From Marinosulfonomonas sp. (lineage in GTDB: Bacteria > Pseudomonadota > Alphaproteobacteria > Rhodobacterales > Rhodobacteraceae), in assembly GCA_015494385.1 (NCBI GenBank), contig WGBJ01000146.1, positions 1 to 12,658 of the forward strand: a stretch of DNA of 12,658 nucleotides. Direction: 5' to 3'. This document shows, in pieces, positions 6,424-12,658 of this stretch (position 1 is its first letter; every line of letters begins with the position of its first letter). Under the pieces are notes generated by a model. It was not told the DNA's origin, did not search any database, and saw only the letters and a program-made list of their open reading frames with translations. A program made the translations under genes and the position numbers.

Positions 6424-7710
6424 TTACCGGAACAGCGACAGAACCGATTGCGGTGCCTGGTTCGCGATCGACAGCGCCTGAACGCCCAATTGCTGTTGAA
6501 CCTGCAAGGCCTGCAAGCGGGCCGAAGCCGCTTCCATATCCGCATCTACCATCGAGCCGATACCCGACTTCAGCGAATCCGACAGTTTGCCGATAAAATC
6601 GCTCTGGATTTCGATGCGCCCCTGAACGGAACCGAACGAGGCGGATGCATCAATCGAGGTATTGATCAGGTTTTCGATTGACCCAAGCGCCGCAGCCGCA
6701 CCGGCCCCGGTAGAGACATCAATCGCAGCCAAACCGGCCAAACCACCGGAACCGCGTGAAACAGAAGAACTGAATGAAACGTCGGCATTGGTGTTGTTGG
6801 TGATCTTCAGCTCACCGGCAACGGTATCAATATCCATGGTGAAGTCGGTTGAACTTAGACCCGCGTTTTGGAAGGCCGATTTCATCCCGGCAGCAATCGC
6901 TTCGGCGGTATCACCGGCGCGAATGGTATACTGTGCCTCGACCGAACCGATCTGGAAGGTCAATTGATCACCTTCCATCAGGCCGGTTGTAACGGTGTTG
7001 TCCAATCCGGCCGTCCCGCGAGGAAGTGCTGCAGTGCCGGTAGCAGTGCCGGCACTGTCAAGAAATGCGAACGTATCCAGCTTGATCGAATCGTTTGTGC
7101 CGCCATCGTTGGCATCAATCACGCCAACTGTGCCCCCATCCGTACCAATCGAGGCTGCAGTCAAGGCGGTACCGGCTGTCATTGACAGGTTTTGCGCCGC
7201 TACGCCGATTGAACTGGAGGTCACACTGCCGTCAGCAGAACGGTCCAGCGATGACAGGATGTCGACACCGGTGTTGCCGTCGACATTGGATGTCGTGACG
7301 TTGCCATCAACAAGGTTCAGGCCATTGAATTGTGCTGCATTGACAACCGATGAAATTTGCTTGGTAAGGGCTTCGATATCGGTCTGGATTTTGGCGCGGT
7401 CAACATTGTCTTCCTGCGCGGCGACAACCTTGCCTTTGATATCGGTCAGCAGGTCCGTTACAGATTCCGAAGCCTGACGGGCCACTGCAACAGTTGATTC
7501 ACCCAGTGATAGGCTGTCTGAGATGGCTTTGAAGCCGCTGACATCTGATTCCATTACCTTGGAAATGGCCCAGATGGCCGAATTATCCTTGGCTGTGGCA
7601 ACAGATTTACCGGTGGAAATTTCATTCTGGACACCGTCCAGGTCTTTGTTGATAGCGCTCAGGGTTTGCAGCGCAACCATTGCGCCATTGTTTGTCAGAA
7701 TACTGGTCAT
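6424..7710 (-). CDS. Flagellin (filament protein)
   Basis: Predicted 428-residue filament subunit. The conserved N-terminal D0/D1 helices span about residues 1-140 (MTSILTNNGAMVALQTLSAI, then DIEALTKQISSVVNAAQFNG). The C-terminal D1/D0 helices are at about 340-428 and end ALSIANQAPQSVLSLFR. The middle is a Thr/Ser/Gly/Ala-rich, lysine-poor surface domain. Length is typical of alphaproteobacterial flagellins. The start is the ATG at 7710 with AGGGA about 12 nt upstream, a slightly distant ribosome binding site. It is followed by a strong hairpin and then flaF-flbT, its own regulators. I leave the symbol empty because fliC, flaA and fljK are all used for such genes. Confidence 0.96.
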   Translation of the reverse strand: MTSILTNNGAMVALQTLSAINKDLDGVQNEISTGKSVATAKDNSAIWAISKVMESDVSGFKAISDSLSLGESTVAVARQASESVTDLLTDIKGKVVAAQEDNVDRAKIQTDIEALTKQISSVVNAAQFNGLNLVDGNVTTSNVDGNTGVDILSSLDRSADGSVTSSSIGVAAQNLSMTAGTALTAASIGTDGGTVGVIDANDGGTNDSIKLDTFAFLDSAGTATGTAALPRGTAGLDNTVTTGLMEGDQLTFQIGSVEAQYTIRAGDTAEAIAAGMKSAFQNAGLSSTDFTMDIDTVAGELKITNNTNADVSFSSSVSRGSGGLAGLAAIDVSTGAGAAAALGSIENLINTSIDASASFGSVQGRIEIQSDFIGKLSDSLKSGIGSMVDADMEAASARLQALQVQQQLGVQALSIANQAPQSVLSLFR

Positions 7711-7924
7711 AGTGTAGTTTCCCTAATTCAGACGGCGCTTTTGCACCGTGTTACACATGCAACCCCTTTGGTGGCTGCGTTAAATGTCTTTCTGACAAAT
7801 ACGGTCTGCGTGTATCCAAAACCGTGCCACCCCGTTCACGGGATGCAAGGCACACCCTGACCCCCATTCCCTAACAAGGCCCTAATATCCGCCCTCAATA
7901 TACGCAGCATTTGAAACAAACCGG
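7711..7924. other. Non-coding region upstream of flagellin (214 bp)
   Basis: I see no credible coding sequence. It should hold the flagellin promoter and 5' leader and the 3' end of the flgN-like transcript. It contains the hairpin at 7741-7762, a small CCCG-TTCA-CGGG stem-loop at 7831-7842, and a CTAA-N7-CTAA direct repeat at 7871-7885. No convincing sigma-54 or sigma-28 promoter could be matched. Confidence 0.6.
7741..7762 (-). promoter_or_regulatory. Hairpin in the flagellin 5' leader, possible FlbT target
   Basis: The minus strand folds as TTGCATGTG / CACGGTGCAA around the loop TAA: nine pairs including one G-U, with one bulged G. It ends 30 nt before the flagellin ATG, so it is in the mRNA leader if transcription starts upstream of 7762. 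FlbT is known to act on a flagellin leader in Caulobacter. The link here is inference. Confidence 0.45.
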
Positions 7925-8275
7925 TTATGCCCGCCGGTGCAGGTTTCCTTGCGGACCACCCAGCGTTTTGCGCTGTCCGGTTTTGTCATAGGTGTTCAGG
8001 TCCCCCGGCCCGTTACGCAGGATTTCCATTCGCAGAGAGACCGCGCGTATACCGCGGATTGCTGCGGCCAGAAGGGTCTGGTTACGCTCGACTTTCCGGC
8101 GGATGCGGTCCAGTGTTTTCCGGTCGGGGGTCTGCAAGGCCCCTTTGTCCAGAAGCCGCTCCTTTTCTTTTGCAATCCGCTCCATGTTCCCGAGTGAACC
8201 GGTCAGTATTGCCATCCGCTCTTTGTCCAGAAAATCTTCCAGCACGTCGAAAGTTGTCAAAATATTACTGCGCAT
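7925..8275 (-). CDS. FlgN-like flagellar export chaperone
   Basis: A 116-residue, charged, mostly helical protein. Its pattern resembles FlgN, the cytoplasmic chaperone that delivers FlgK and FlgL (hook-filament junction proteins) to the export machine: an N-terminal helix (FDVLEDFLDKERMAILTG), EKERLL at 37-42, RNQTLLAAAIRG at 64-75, and a flexible tail after TYDKTG (95-100), like the tail of enterobacterial FlgN. The ATG at 8275 has AAGGAG 7 nt upstream and overlaps the end of the flgJ-like gene by 11 bp, so the two are probably co-translated. FlgK and FlgL are not in the window. The assignment rests on distant pattern similarity, and another small flagellar chaperone is possible. Confidence 0.7.
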   Translation of the reverse strand: MRSNILTTFDVLEDFLDKERMAILTGSLGNMERIAKEKERLLDKGALQTPDRKTLDRIRRKVERNQTLLAAAIRGIRAVSLRMEILRNGPGDLNTYDKTGQRKTLGGPQGNLHRRA

Positions 8276-8552
8276 CTGCCTGCTCCTTTAATGCTTCATA
8301 CAAACTCTGGGCCAGTCCGATACCGCCCTGATTTACCATTTCCCTGGCCTGTTCCTGTCGCAGAAACGACCCAAACTGGTCCTCGCCAATGCCGCCCCCG
8401 TTTGCATCACGCGGTTTGCCGAACCCTGCGGATTTCAGCATTTCCGCCAGAAATGACGCCTCAAGATTCTTGGCCGCCTGAAACAAAGCGTCATCGCGTT
8501 TTTCGGGTTGAAGTCGGGGGGCGGGGGATGAAACCGGAGCAATGGTGGCCAT
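8265..8552 (-). CDS. FlgJ-like rod-binding protein, single domain
   Basis: A protein of about 95 residues that matches the N-terminal rod-binding (rod-capping) domain of FlgJ: AAKNLEASFLAEMLKSAGFG, then GEDQFGSFLRQEQAREMVNQG and GIGLAQSLYEAL. The C-terminal peptidoglycan hydrolase domain of enterobacterial FlgJ is absent, as is usual in alphaproteobacteria, where a separate lytic transglycosylase does that job. Three starts are possible: TTG 8567, ATG 8561 and ATG 8552. I chose 8552 (MATIAPVSS) because GGAA lies 9 nt upstream, whereas at 8561 it directly abuts the ATG. It is divergent from fliK and overlaps the downstream flgN-like gene. Confidence 0.88.
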   Translation of the reverse strand: MATIAPVSSPAPRLQPEKRDDALFQAAKNLEASFLAEMLKSAGFGKPRDANGGGIGEDQFGSFLRQEQAREMVNQGGIGLAQSLYEALKEQADAQ

Positions 8553-8595
8553 GTAATTCATTTCCAATTCGAGTCATTTCCACGGTAGTTTGCAT

Positions 8596-8624
8596 GGATT
8601 GGGTAAAGAACTGGTAACCAATCC
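8596..8624. promoter_or_regulatory. Inverted repeat framing a GTAA-N7-GTAA (CtrA-like) direct repeat
   Basis: GGATTGG (8596-8602) and CCAATCC (8618-8624) form a perfect 7-bp inverted repeat. The 15 bp between them are exactly GTAA-N7-GTAA, the spacing of the CtrA consensus TTAA-N7-TTAA with one change in each half, and are followed by CC. It lies in the divergent flgJ-like/fliK promoter region, 43 bp from each start codon, so it is a plausible shared operator. CtrA binding is inferred and weaker than at flgB/fliI. Confidence 0.4.
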
Positions 8625-8667
8625 CGGTCATATCTGTCGTAACCGAGGAAGAACTTCCGGATATGAT

Positions 8668-10518
8668 ATGATCAATTTACCTATTGTCGAACTGGCAACA
8701 CCAGCAAGCGAAACTGCGACAGCAGCGACTCAACAGTCAGAATCGGTCACATCGGCGAGTGTTGAATTTCAAGCAGTGCTTGAAGACACACCCGAGCCCG
8801 GGATCGCAAGACCGCCGGAAACTGATGCTGGCGATGCCGTGGCGATGGGGATCGGGGATTTACTATTTGCAGATACGGGCGACCGGCAAACCGAAGCTTC
8901 CGGTTCGGCAAGTATAATATACAAATTGATAGCAGCCGGATCTTCTGAAGGGCAGGAAACCCCGGATCAGACACCGAATACCATATTTGGACATATGCAG
9001 GGGGTGTTTGAAACGATACAGGGATTACCTGATGGGGTGCCGGATGATCTGCCCGCCCAGACAGAGCTTGAATCGGACCCGATTGTCGAACAGCCACCGG
9101 AGGCAGAGGCGCAAACGGATATCCCATTCCGTTTTGAACTGCCGGAAACAAGCCAAAGTAAAGACAGCCCGATCAACCTTTTCAACAAAGCCGGCTTGAA
9201 CGAAAACCGTATGGCCGGGGATGACGGCGTAAAGCCGAATAAATCCAGGGAAACTTTGCCACCAACGGTTAAAAATGATGCTGGTCAGCCGACAGCGCAT
9301 TTATCGGCTGAGCCGTTGGCCCAGGTCAAAGCGCCAACAGACAGTGCGCCTTTGGACGGGGCGGGCGATCCGCTAAAGCCGTTAATAATGCAGCAACAGA
9401 ACCCTCGGCCGGAGGACGCAGGATTTCCCCCTCGCCCCCGCATGGACGGCACGGGGTTTGTTGATCAAACCAAACCCATGAAATCACTTGATACGGGTCA
9501 GGGTTCGAATACGCGAATTTTTCCGGCATCTGACGGAACTTTGGGGCCGCACGTCGCTTCGGAGCGCGTGACCAAGGAGCAAAAGGGCGTGATAACCCCA
9601 AAGCAACCCGAAATGTCACTGCGGGAGATTGGAGCGCCACAAGAATCACCCAAGCCATTGCCCTCAACAGGTGCGCGCGACCAGATTTCACCGGCCCAAA
9701 CGCAAACGGGTCAGCCAAAGGGGGGGCAACCTGATCCTGTGTTGACCGATGCTGCGGTTCTGCCCGAAAATGCAGCAAAGACCCAACCCGTAGCCGCAAG
9801 TGATTGGGCAGGGGTTGCAACACCACCGGCAACTGCGCCGGTTGCGAAATCAAATGCGCCGGTAGAGAAATCTACCGAAAGTGAAACACCCCGACGGTTG
9901 TTGCAAGAGAACCCGCAGATACCGCCAGCAAGGGCACCTAAAACTAACCAGCAAGTGATTCCGCGCCCCCCTGCCAATACGCCTGTAACACTGGTGGAGC
10001 CTGACGAAACAGGTTTGTTTGAAATCAGAAATACGGGTGATTCCGCCGGAATAGTGACAACTTCCGCCCATGCGCCAGGCCAGATACCGTCGCAGCATAA
10101 TCCGCTTCTCGCCGCACCGGAAATCCCTCGCCATGTCGCGCGTCAACTGGCGGATTTGGCGCGTCAAATGCCGGAACGCCCTGTTGAACTTACCCTGAAT
10201 CCGGCCGAACTGGGGCGCGTCCGCCTGACGTTCACCCTGACAGACGGCGGCATCAACGTTGCCGTTCTGGCCGAACGTGGCGAGACAATGGACCTGATGC
10301 GCCGCCATATCGAAACACTGGCGCAAGAGTTTCGTGATCTGGGCTATGCGGACGTAGGATTCCAGTTTTCCCAAAACGGTCAGGGGGGGGCTGATCAAGA
10401 CAGTGCCAACGCGCAAACCCGGCCCTCCACAGTGCAGGCGACCATGCCCGAAATAGAAACCACCATCCCCGCAAAGGTATCTTTGGAACCTTCGTCAGGG
10501 CTGGATTTGCGTCTCTGA
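8668..10518 (+). CDS. fliK: FliK, hook-length control protein
   Basis: Predicted 616-residue exported molecular ruler that stops hook growth and switches export specificity to filament proteins. About the first 470 residues are low-complexity, rich in Pro, Gln, Thr and Ala and poor in hydrophobics, as expected for the ruler part. The conserved C-terminal domain follows at about 480-575 (PVELTLNPAELGRVRLTF at about 502, then GINVAVLAERGETMDLMRRH). I chose the ATG at 8668 (MINLPIVELATP). In-frame TTGs at 8590 and 8599 are poorer codons and would run through the putative operator, although GAGGAAG lies rather far (16 nt) from 8668. Two poly-G tracts (G7 at 9720, G8 at 10383) lie in the coding sequence. 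flgD follows after 11 nt. Confidence 0.92.
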   Translation: MINLPIVELATPASETATAATQQSESVTSASVEFQAVLEDTPEPGIARPPETDAGDAVAMGIGDLLFADTGDRQTEASGSASIIYKLIAAGSSEGQETPDQTPNTIFGHMQGVFETIQGLPDGVPDDLPAQTELESDPIVEQPPEAEAQTDIPFRFELPETSQSKDSPINLFNKAGLNENRMAGDDGVKPNKSRETLPPTVKNDAGQPTAHLSAEPLAQVKAPTDSAPLDGAGDPLKPLIMQQQNPRPEDAGFPPRPRMDGTGFVDQTKPMKSLDTGQGSNTRIFPASDGTLGPHVASERVTKEQKGVITPKQPEMSLREIGAPQESPKPLPSTGARDQISPAQTQTGQPKGGQPDPVLTDAAVLPENAAKTQPVAASDWAGVATPPATAPVAKSNAPVEKSTESETPRRLLQENPQIPPARAPKTNQQVIPRPPANTPVTLVEPDETGLFEIRNTGDSAGIVTTSAHAPGQIPSQHNPLLAAPEIPRHVARQLADLARQMPERPVELTLNPAELGRVRLTFTLTDGGINVAVLAERGETMDLMRRHIETLAQEFRDLGYADVGFQFSQNGQGGADQDSANAQTRPSTVQATMPEIETTIPAKVSLEPSSGLDLRL

Positions 10519-10529
10519 AAGGAAACCCG

Positions 10530-11192
10530 ATGCAAGTAACTTCGACAAGCCCGTCTCAGGCGGGATCCCAAACACAGACAACAGCAACAGACAAGGATGA
10601 GGTGAATTCGGACTACGATGTTTTCCTGCAATTGCTCACCGCGCAGGTAAAAAACCAGGACCCGCTTGATCCGATGAGCTCGGATGACTTTTCCAGCCAG
10701 CTGGCACAATTTTCCGCAGTAGAGCAGCAAGTGAAAACCAACGATCTGCTCGAGTCCCTCGGGTTGCAAATGGGCGTGATGGGCATGGGGGAAATGGCCA
10801 GCTGGATCGGACTGGATGCCCGTGCTGTGGCCGCAGCCAGTTTTGACGGCACCCCGATTAGCGTTTCACCCAACCCCGCGGCCAGTGCCGACCGTGCAGT
10901 TCTTGTGGTCAGGGACAGCAGCGGAAACGAAGTGCAGCGACAGGATTTCACACCGTCCACCGACGAAATCCAGTGGGCCGGTGTGGACGAGAATGGCGCG
11001 CCGTTTGCAAACGGGCTGTATACCTTTGAGGTCGAAAGCTATTCAGGTGATGAGTTGATCGCGACAAACAAGGCGGAAATCTATTCCAGAGTGCTGGAGG
11101 CCAAAAGCAGCAACGGCGAAACCGTTCTGGTGCTGGAAGGCGGTGTCGAGGTGCCGTCCTCGTCGGTATCGGCCCTGCGTGATCCTGTTTAG
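10530..11192 (+). CDS. flgD: FlgD, hook capping / scaffolding protein
   Basis: Predicted 220-residue cap on which hook subunits polymerise. The N-terminal 25 residues are disordered and Ser/Thr/Gln rich. They are followed by the FlgD signature YDVFLQLLTAQVKNQDPLDP (about 29-48) and SSQLAQFSAVEQ, then the Ig-like/tudor region (AVLVVRDSSGNEV, then GVDENGAPFANGLYTFEV), ending with EGGVEVPSSSVSALRDPV. Length fits the family. The ATG at 10530 has AAGGA 6 nt upstream, 11 nt after fliK, so the two hook-assembly genes form an operon. Its TAG stop is supplied by the left end of the 82-bp palindrome. Confidence 0.96.
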   Translation: MQVTSTSPSQAGSQTQTTATDKDEVNSDYDVFLQLLTAQVKNQDPLDPMSSDDFSSQLAQFSAVEQQVKTNDLLESLGLQMGVMGMGEMASWIGLDARAVAAASFDGTPISVSPNPAASADRAVLVVRDSSGNEVQRQDFTPSTDEIQWAGVDENGAPFANGLYTFEVESYSGDELIATNKAEIYSRVLEAKSSNGETVLVLEGGVEVPSSSVSALRDPV

Positions 11193-11271
11193 AGTATGTC
11201 GTATCAAACCGCATTCACCGTCCCGAGCGGACCGGCGAATGCTTGAATCCGATCAGGTGCGATACGCTCTA
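11190..11271. repeat. 82-bp imperfect palindrome filling the flgD/ubiB gap (repeat element or bidirectional terminator)
   Basis: The whole interval folds on itself. TAGAG (11190-11194) pairs with CTCTA (11267-11271); CGTATC (11200-11205) with GATACG (11261-11266); ACC (11208-11210) with GGT (11256-11258); GCATTC (11211-11216) with GAATGC (11237-11242); CCG (11218-11220) with CGG (11233-11235); and TCC (11221-11223) with GGA (11229-11231), around a 5-nt loop. Bulges of 5 nt (left) and 13 nt (right) interrupt it. The outer ends include the TAG stops of both convergent genes. The organisation resembles dispersed palindromic elements of alphaproteobacteria. It could also end both transcripts, though T runs are lacking. 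Confidence 0.7.
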
Positions 11272-12658
11272 GGATGATACAGCAAGCGCCAGAAGAAACC
11301 CTGCCCAGGCCGTTACAGCCCCCAGCAGGATATACATTGCTGGTCGCCAGGGTGACGACTTTTGAGGTTTTTCCTGTGGTTGCGAATGGTGGATCAACGC
11401 AGCTTCGGCCATTTTGGGTAGTTCCGGTCCGAACCGTGCCAAGACCCGTGCGGTTTTCAGCAGATCACGCATCATGGCGCGGGGGCCAAGGTTGGTCTTG
11501 ATGTAATCCTCGACCACGGGATGCGCGACTTCCCAGATGTTGATATAGGGGTCCAGCGATCGCGCCACGCCCTCGACCACCACCATGGTGCGTTGCAACA
11601 GGATCAGTTCGGTGCGGGTTTCCATGCCGAAGCGTTCCGTCACCTCGAACAAATAATGAAACAGCCGCCCCATTGAAATTTGCGAGGCATCCATGCCGAA
11701 AATCGGTTCGCCCACAGCCCGTAAGGCCGAGGCAAATTCATCAACATCACGGTCGGCGGGCACATAGCCTGCCTCGAAATGCACTTCGGCAACACGTTTG
11801 TAATCGCGCCGGATAAATCCGATCAGGATTTCGGCGTAAACGCGGCGGGTGTATTCATCAATCCGCCCCATGATCCCGAAATCATAGGCAATAATGTCGC
11901 CGTTCGGGGCCACCTTCATGTTGCCCTGATGCATGTCCGCATGGAAGAACCCGTCGCGCAGGGCGTGGCTGAGGAACAGTTGCAAAACCCGCCGCGCCAG
12001 TGCAGCGCGATCATGTCCGGCGGCATCCAGCGCATCATTGTCGCCCAGTGGCAGACCATCGGCCCAACCCAGCGTCATCACCCGGCGGCTGGAAAATTCC
12101 CAGTTGGCCAACGGCACCTGAAACTTTTCATCGTTCTTGGTGTTTTCGAAAAACTCCGAGGCGGCAGCGGCTTCGCTGCGCAAATCCAGCTCGCTCATCA
12201 CGCCGTGGTCGAAATGTTCGATCACATCGCGTGGTTTCAGGCGACGGGATGATGGCGACAGAATTTCGATCACGGTTGCCGCAAAATAAAAGGCGTCGAT
12301 ATCCTTGCGAAAGGCGCGCTCGATGTTCGGGCGCAGCACCTTTACGGCCACTTCTTCGCCGGTTTTCACCAGCCGCGCATGATGCACCTGCGCAATCGAA
12401 GCAGCAGCAACGGCATCACTGAATTCGCTATAAATTTCGTCAGCCGGTTTTCCCAGCTCTTCTTCGACAGTGGCCTTGGCCACATCTGTCGGAAACGGCG
12501 GCAACCGGTCCTGCAACACCCGCAATTGTGTCGCCAGATCGCCGCCGACCAGGTCGGGGCGGGGCGAAAGCACCTGTCCGAATTTGATATAGGCCGGCCC
12601 CAGCGCATTCAGCGCCCGCGTGACAGGCGGCATGTTCGGATCGCCCTTCAGGCCCGCC
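11269..12658 (-). CDS. ubiB: UbiB, ABC1/ADCK-family atypical kinase for ubiquinone biosynthesis (5' end outside window)
   Basis: Membrane-associated atypical kinase-like ATPase needed for ubiquinone biosynthesis. About 462 residues are visible and the frame stays open to the window edge (AGLKGDPN precedes the first visible Met), so roughly 50 N-terminal residues are probably missing; the Met at 12633 is internal. Family motifs in order are KFGQ, the Ala-rich SIAQVH loop, VAVKVLRPN (ATP-site Lys), SELDLRSEAAAASEF, FHADMHQGNMKV and YDFGIMG (Mg/ATP Asp). A hydrophobic C-terminal segment near YILLGAVTAWAGFLLALAV would anchor it in the membrane. It is convergent with flgD and unrelated to flagella, so it marks the cluster boundary. 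Confidence 0.93.
   Translation of the reverse strand, partial: AGLKGDPNMPPVTRALNALGPAYIKFGQVLSPRPDLVGGDLATQLRVLQDRLPPFPTDVAKATVEEELGKPADEIYSEFSDAVAAASIAQVHHARLVKTGEEVAVKVLRPNIERAFRKDIDAFYFAATVIEILSPSSRRLKPRDVIEHFDHGVMSELDLRSEAAAASEFFENTKNDEKFQVPLANWEFSSRRVMTLGWADGLPLGDNDALDAAGHDRAALARRVLQLFLSHALRDGFFHADMHQGNMKVAPNGDIIAYDFGIMGRIDEYTRRVYAEILIGFIRRDYKRVAEVHFEAGYVPADRDVDEFASALRAVGEPIFGMDASQISMGRLFHYLFEVTERFGMETRTELILLQRTMVVVEGVARSLDPYINIWEVAHPVVEDYIKTNLGPRAMMRDLLKTARVLARFGPELPKMAEAALIHHSQPQEKPQKSSPWRPAMYILLGAVTAWAGFLLALAVSS

Noticed and set aside
7725-7755. Sigma-28-like promoter just before flagellin (GCCGTCTG on the minus strand)
   Set aside because: Only the GCCG of the -10 element matches, there is no good -35 at the right distance, and the resulting leader would be very short.
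7814-7829. Sigma-54-like promoter upstream of flagellin (TGGCACG then TGGAT, minus strand)
   Set aside because: The -24 half is perfect, but the -12 half lacks the essential GC (GA instead). Most Rhodobacterales flagellar systems of this type are not known to depend on sigma-54.
8590-8667. N-terminal extension of fliK from a TTG start
   Set aside because: It would translate through the operator-like inverted repeat and adds a Cys/Arg/His-containing stretch unlike the rest of the protein. The ATG at 8668 is preferred, although its ribosome binding site is distant.

Overview
The window is the edge of a flagellar gene cluster, almost certainly from a Rhodobacterales alphaproteobacterium (Roseobacter group). 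The grounds are the fliI / flgBC-fliE-fliQ-flgFGA arrangement, the flaF-flbT-DUF1217 set next to flagellin, a short single-domain rod-binding protein, and moderately high GC. No tRNA, rRNA, CRISPR array, transposase or phage gene was seen.

Layout: (1) Positions 3325 down to 1, minus strand: a tight rod/export operon flgB-flgC-fliE-fliQ-flgF-flgG-flgA, followed by the first codon of another gene, probably flgH. (2) 3415-4755, plus strand: fliI, the export ATPase, divergent from flgB across an 89-bp promoter region that holds a near-consensus CtrA box. (3) 7710 down to 4747, minus strand: flagellin, then flaF, flbT and a DUF1217 gene. The last three overlap start-to-stop, and the DUF1217 gene ends inside the tail of fliI. 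(4) 8552 down to 7925, minus strand: a flgJ-like rod-binding gene and a flgN-like chaperone gene. (5) 8668-11192, plus strand: fliK and flgD, divergent from the flgJ-like gene. (6) An 82-bp near-palindrome fills the gap between flgD and the convergent ubiB gene, which runs off the right edge. ubiB belongs to ubiquinone metabolism and marks the end of the flagellar cluster.

How the genes fit together: FlgB/C/F/G with FliE form the rod; FliQ is part of the export gate and FliI energises export. The FlgJ-like protein helps the rod through the cell wall. FlgD caps the growing hook and FliK measures it. The FlgN-like protein probably chaperones late export substrates. Flagellin makes the filament, with FlbT and FlaF tuning its synthesis.

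The protein content is conventional. The less ordinary signals are non-coding: the palindrome that supplies both convergent stop codons, TTAA-N7-TTAA-like boxes in the divergent promoters (one framed exactly by an inverted repeat), a hairpin presenting the flaF ribosome binding site in its loop, and hairpins before and after flagellin. The DUF1217 gene is the one conserved-looking gene here whose function I cannot name.
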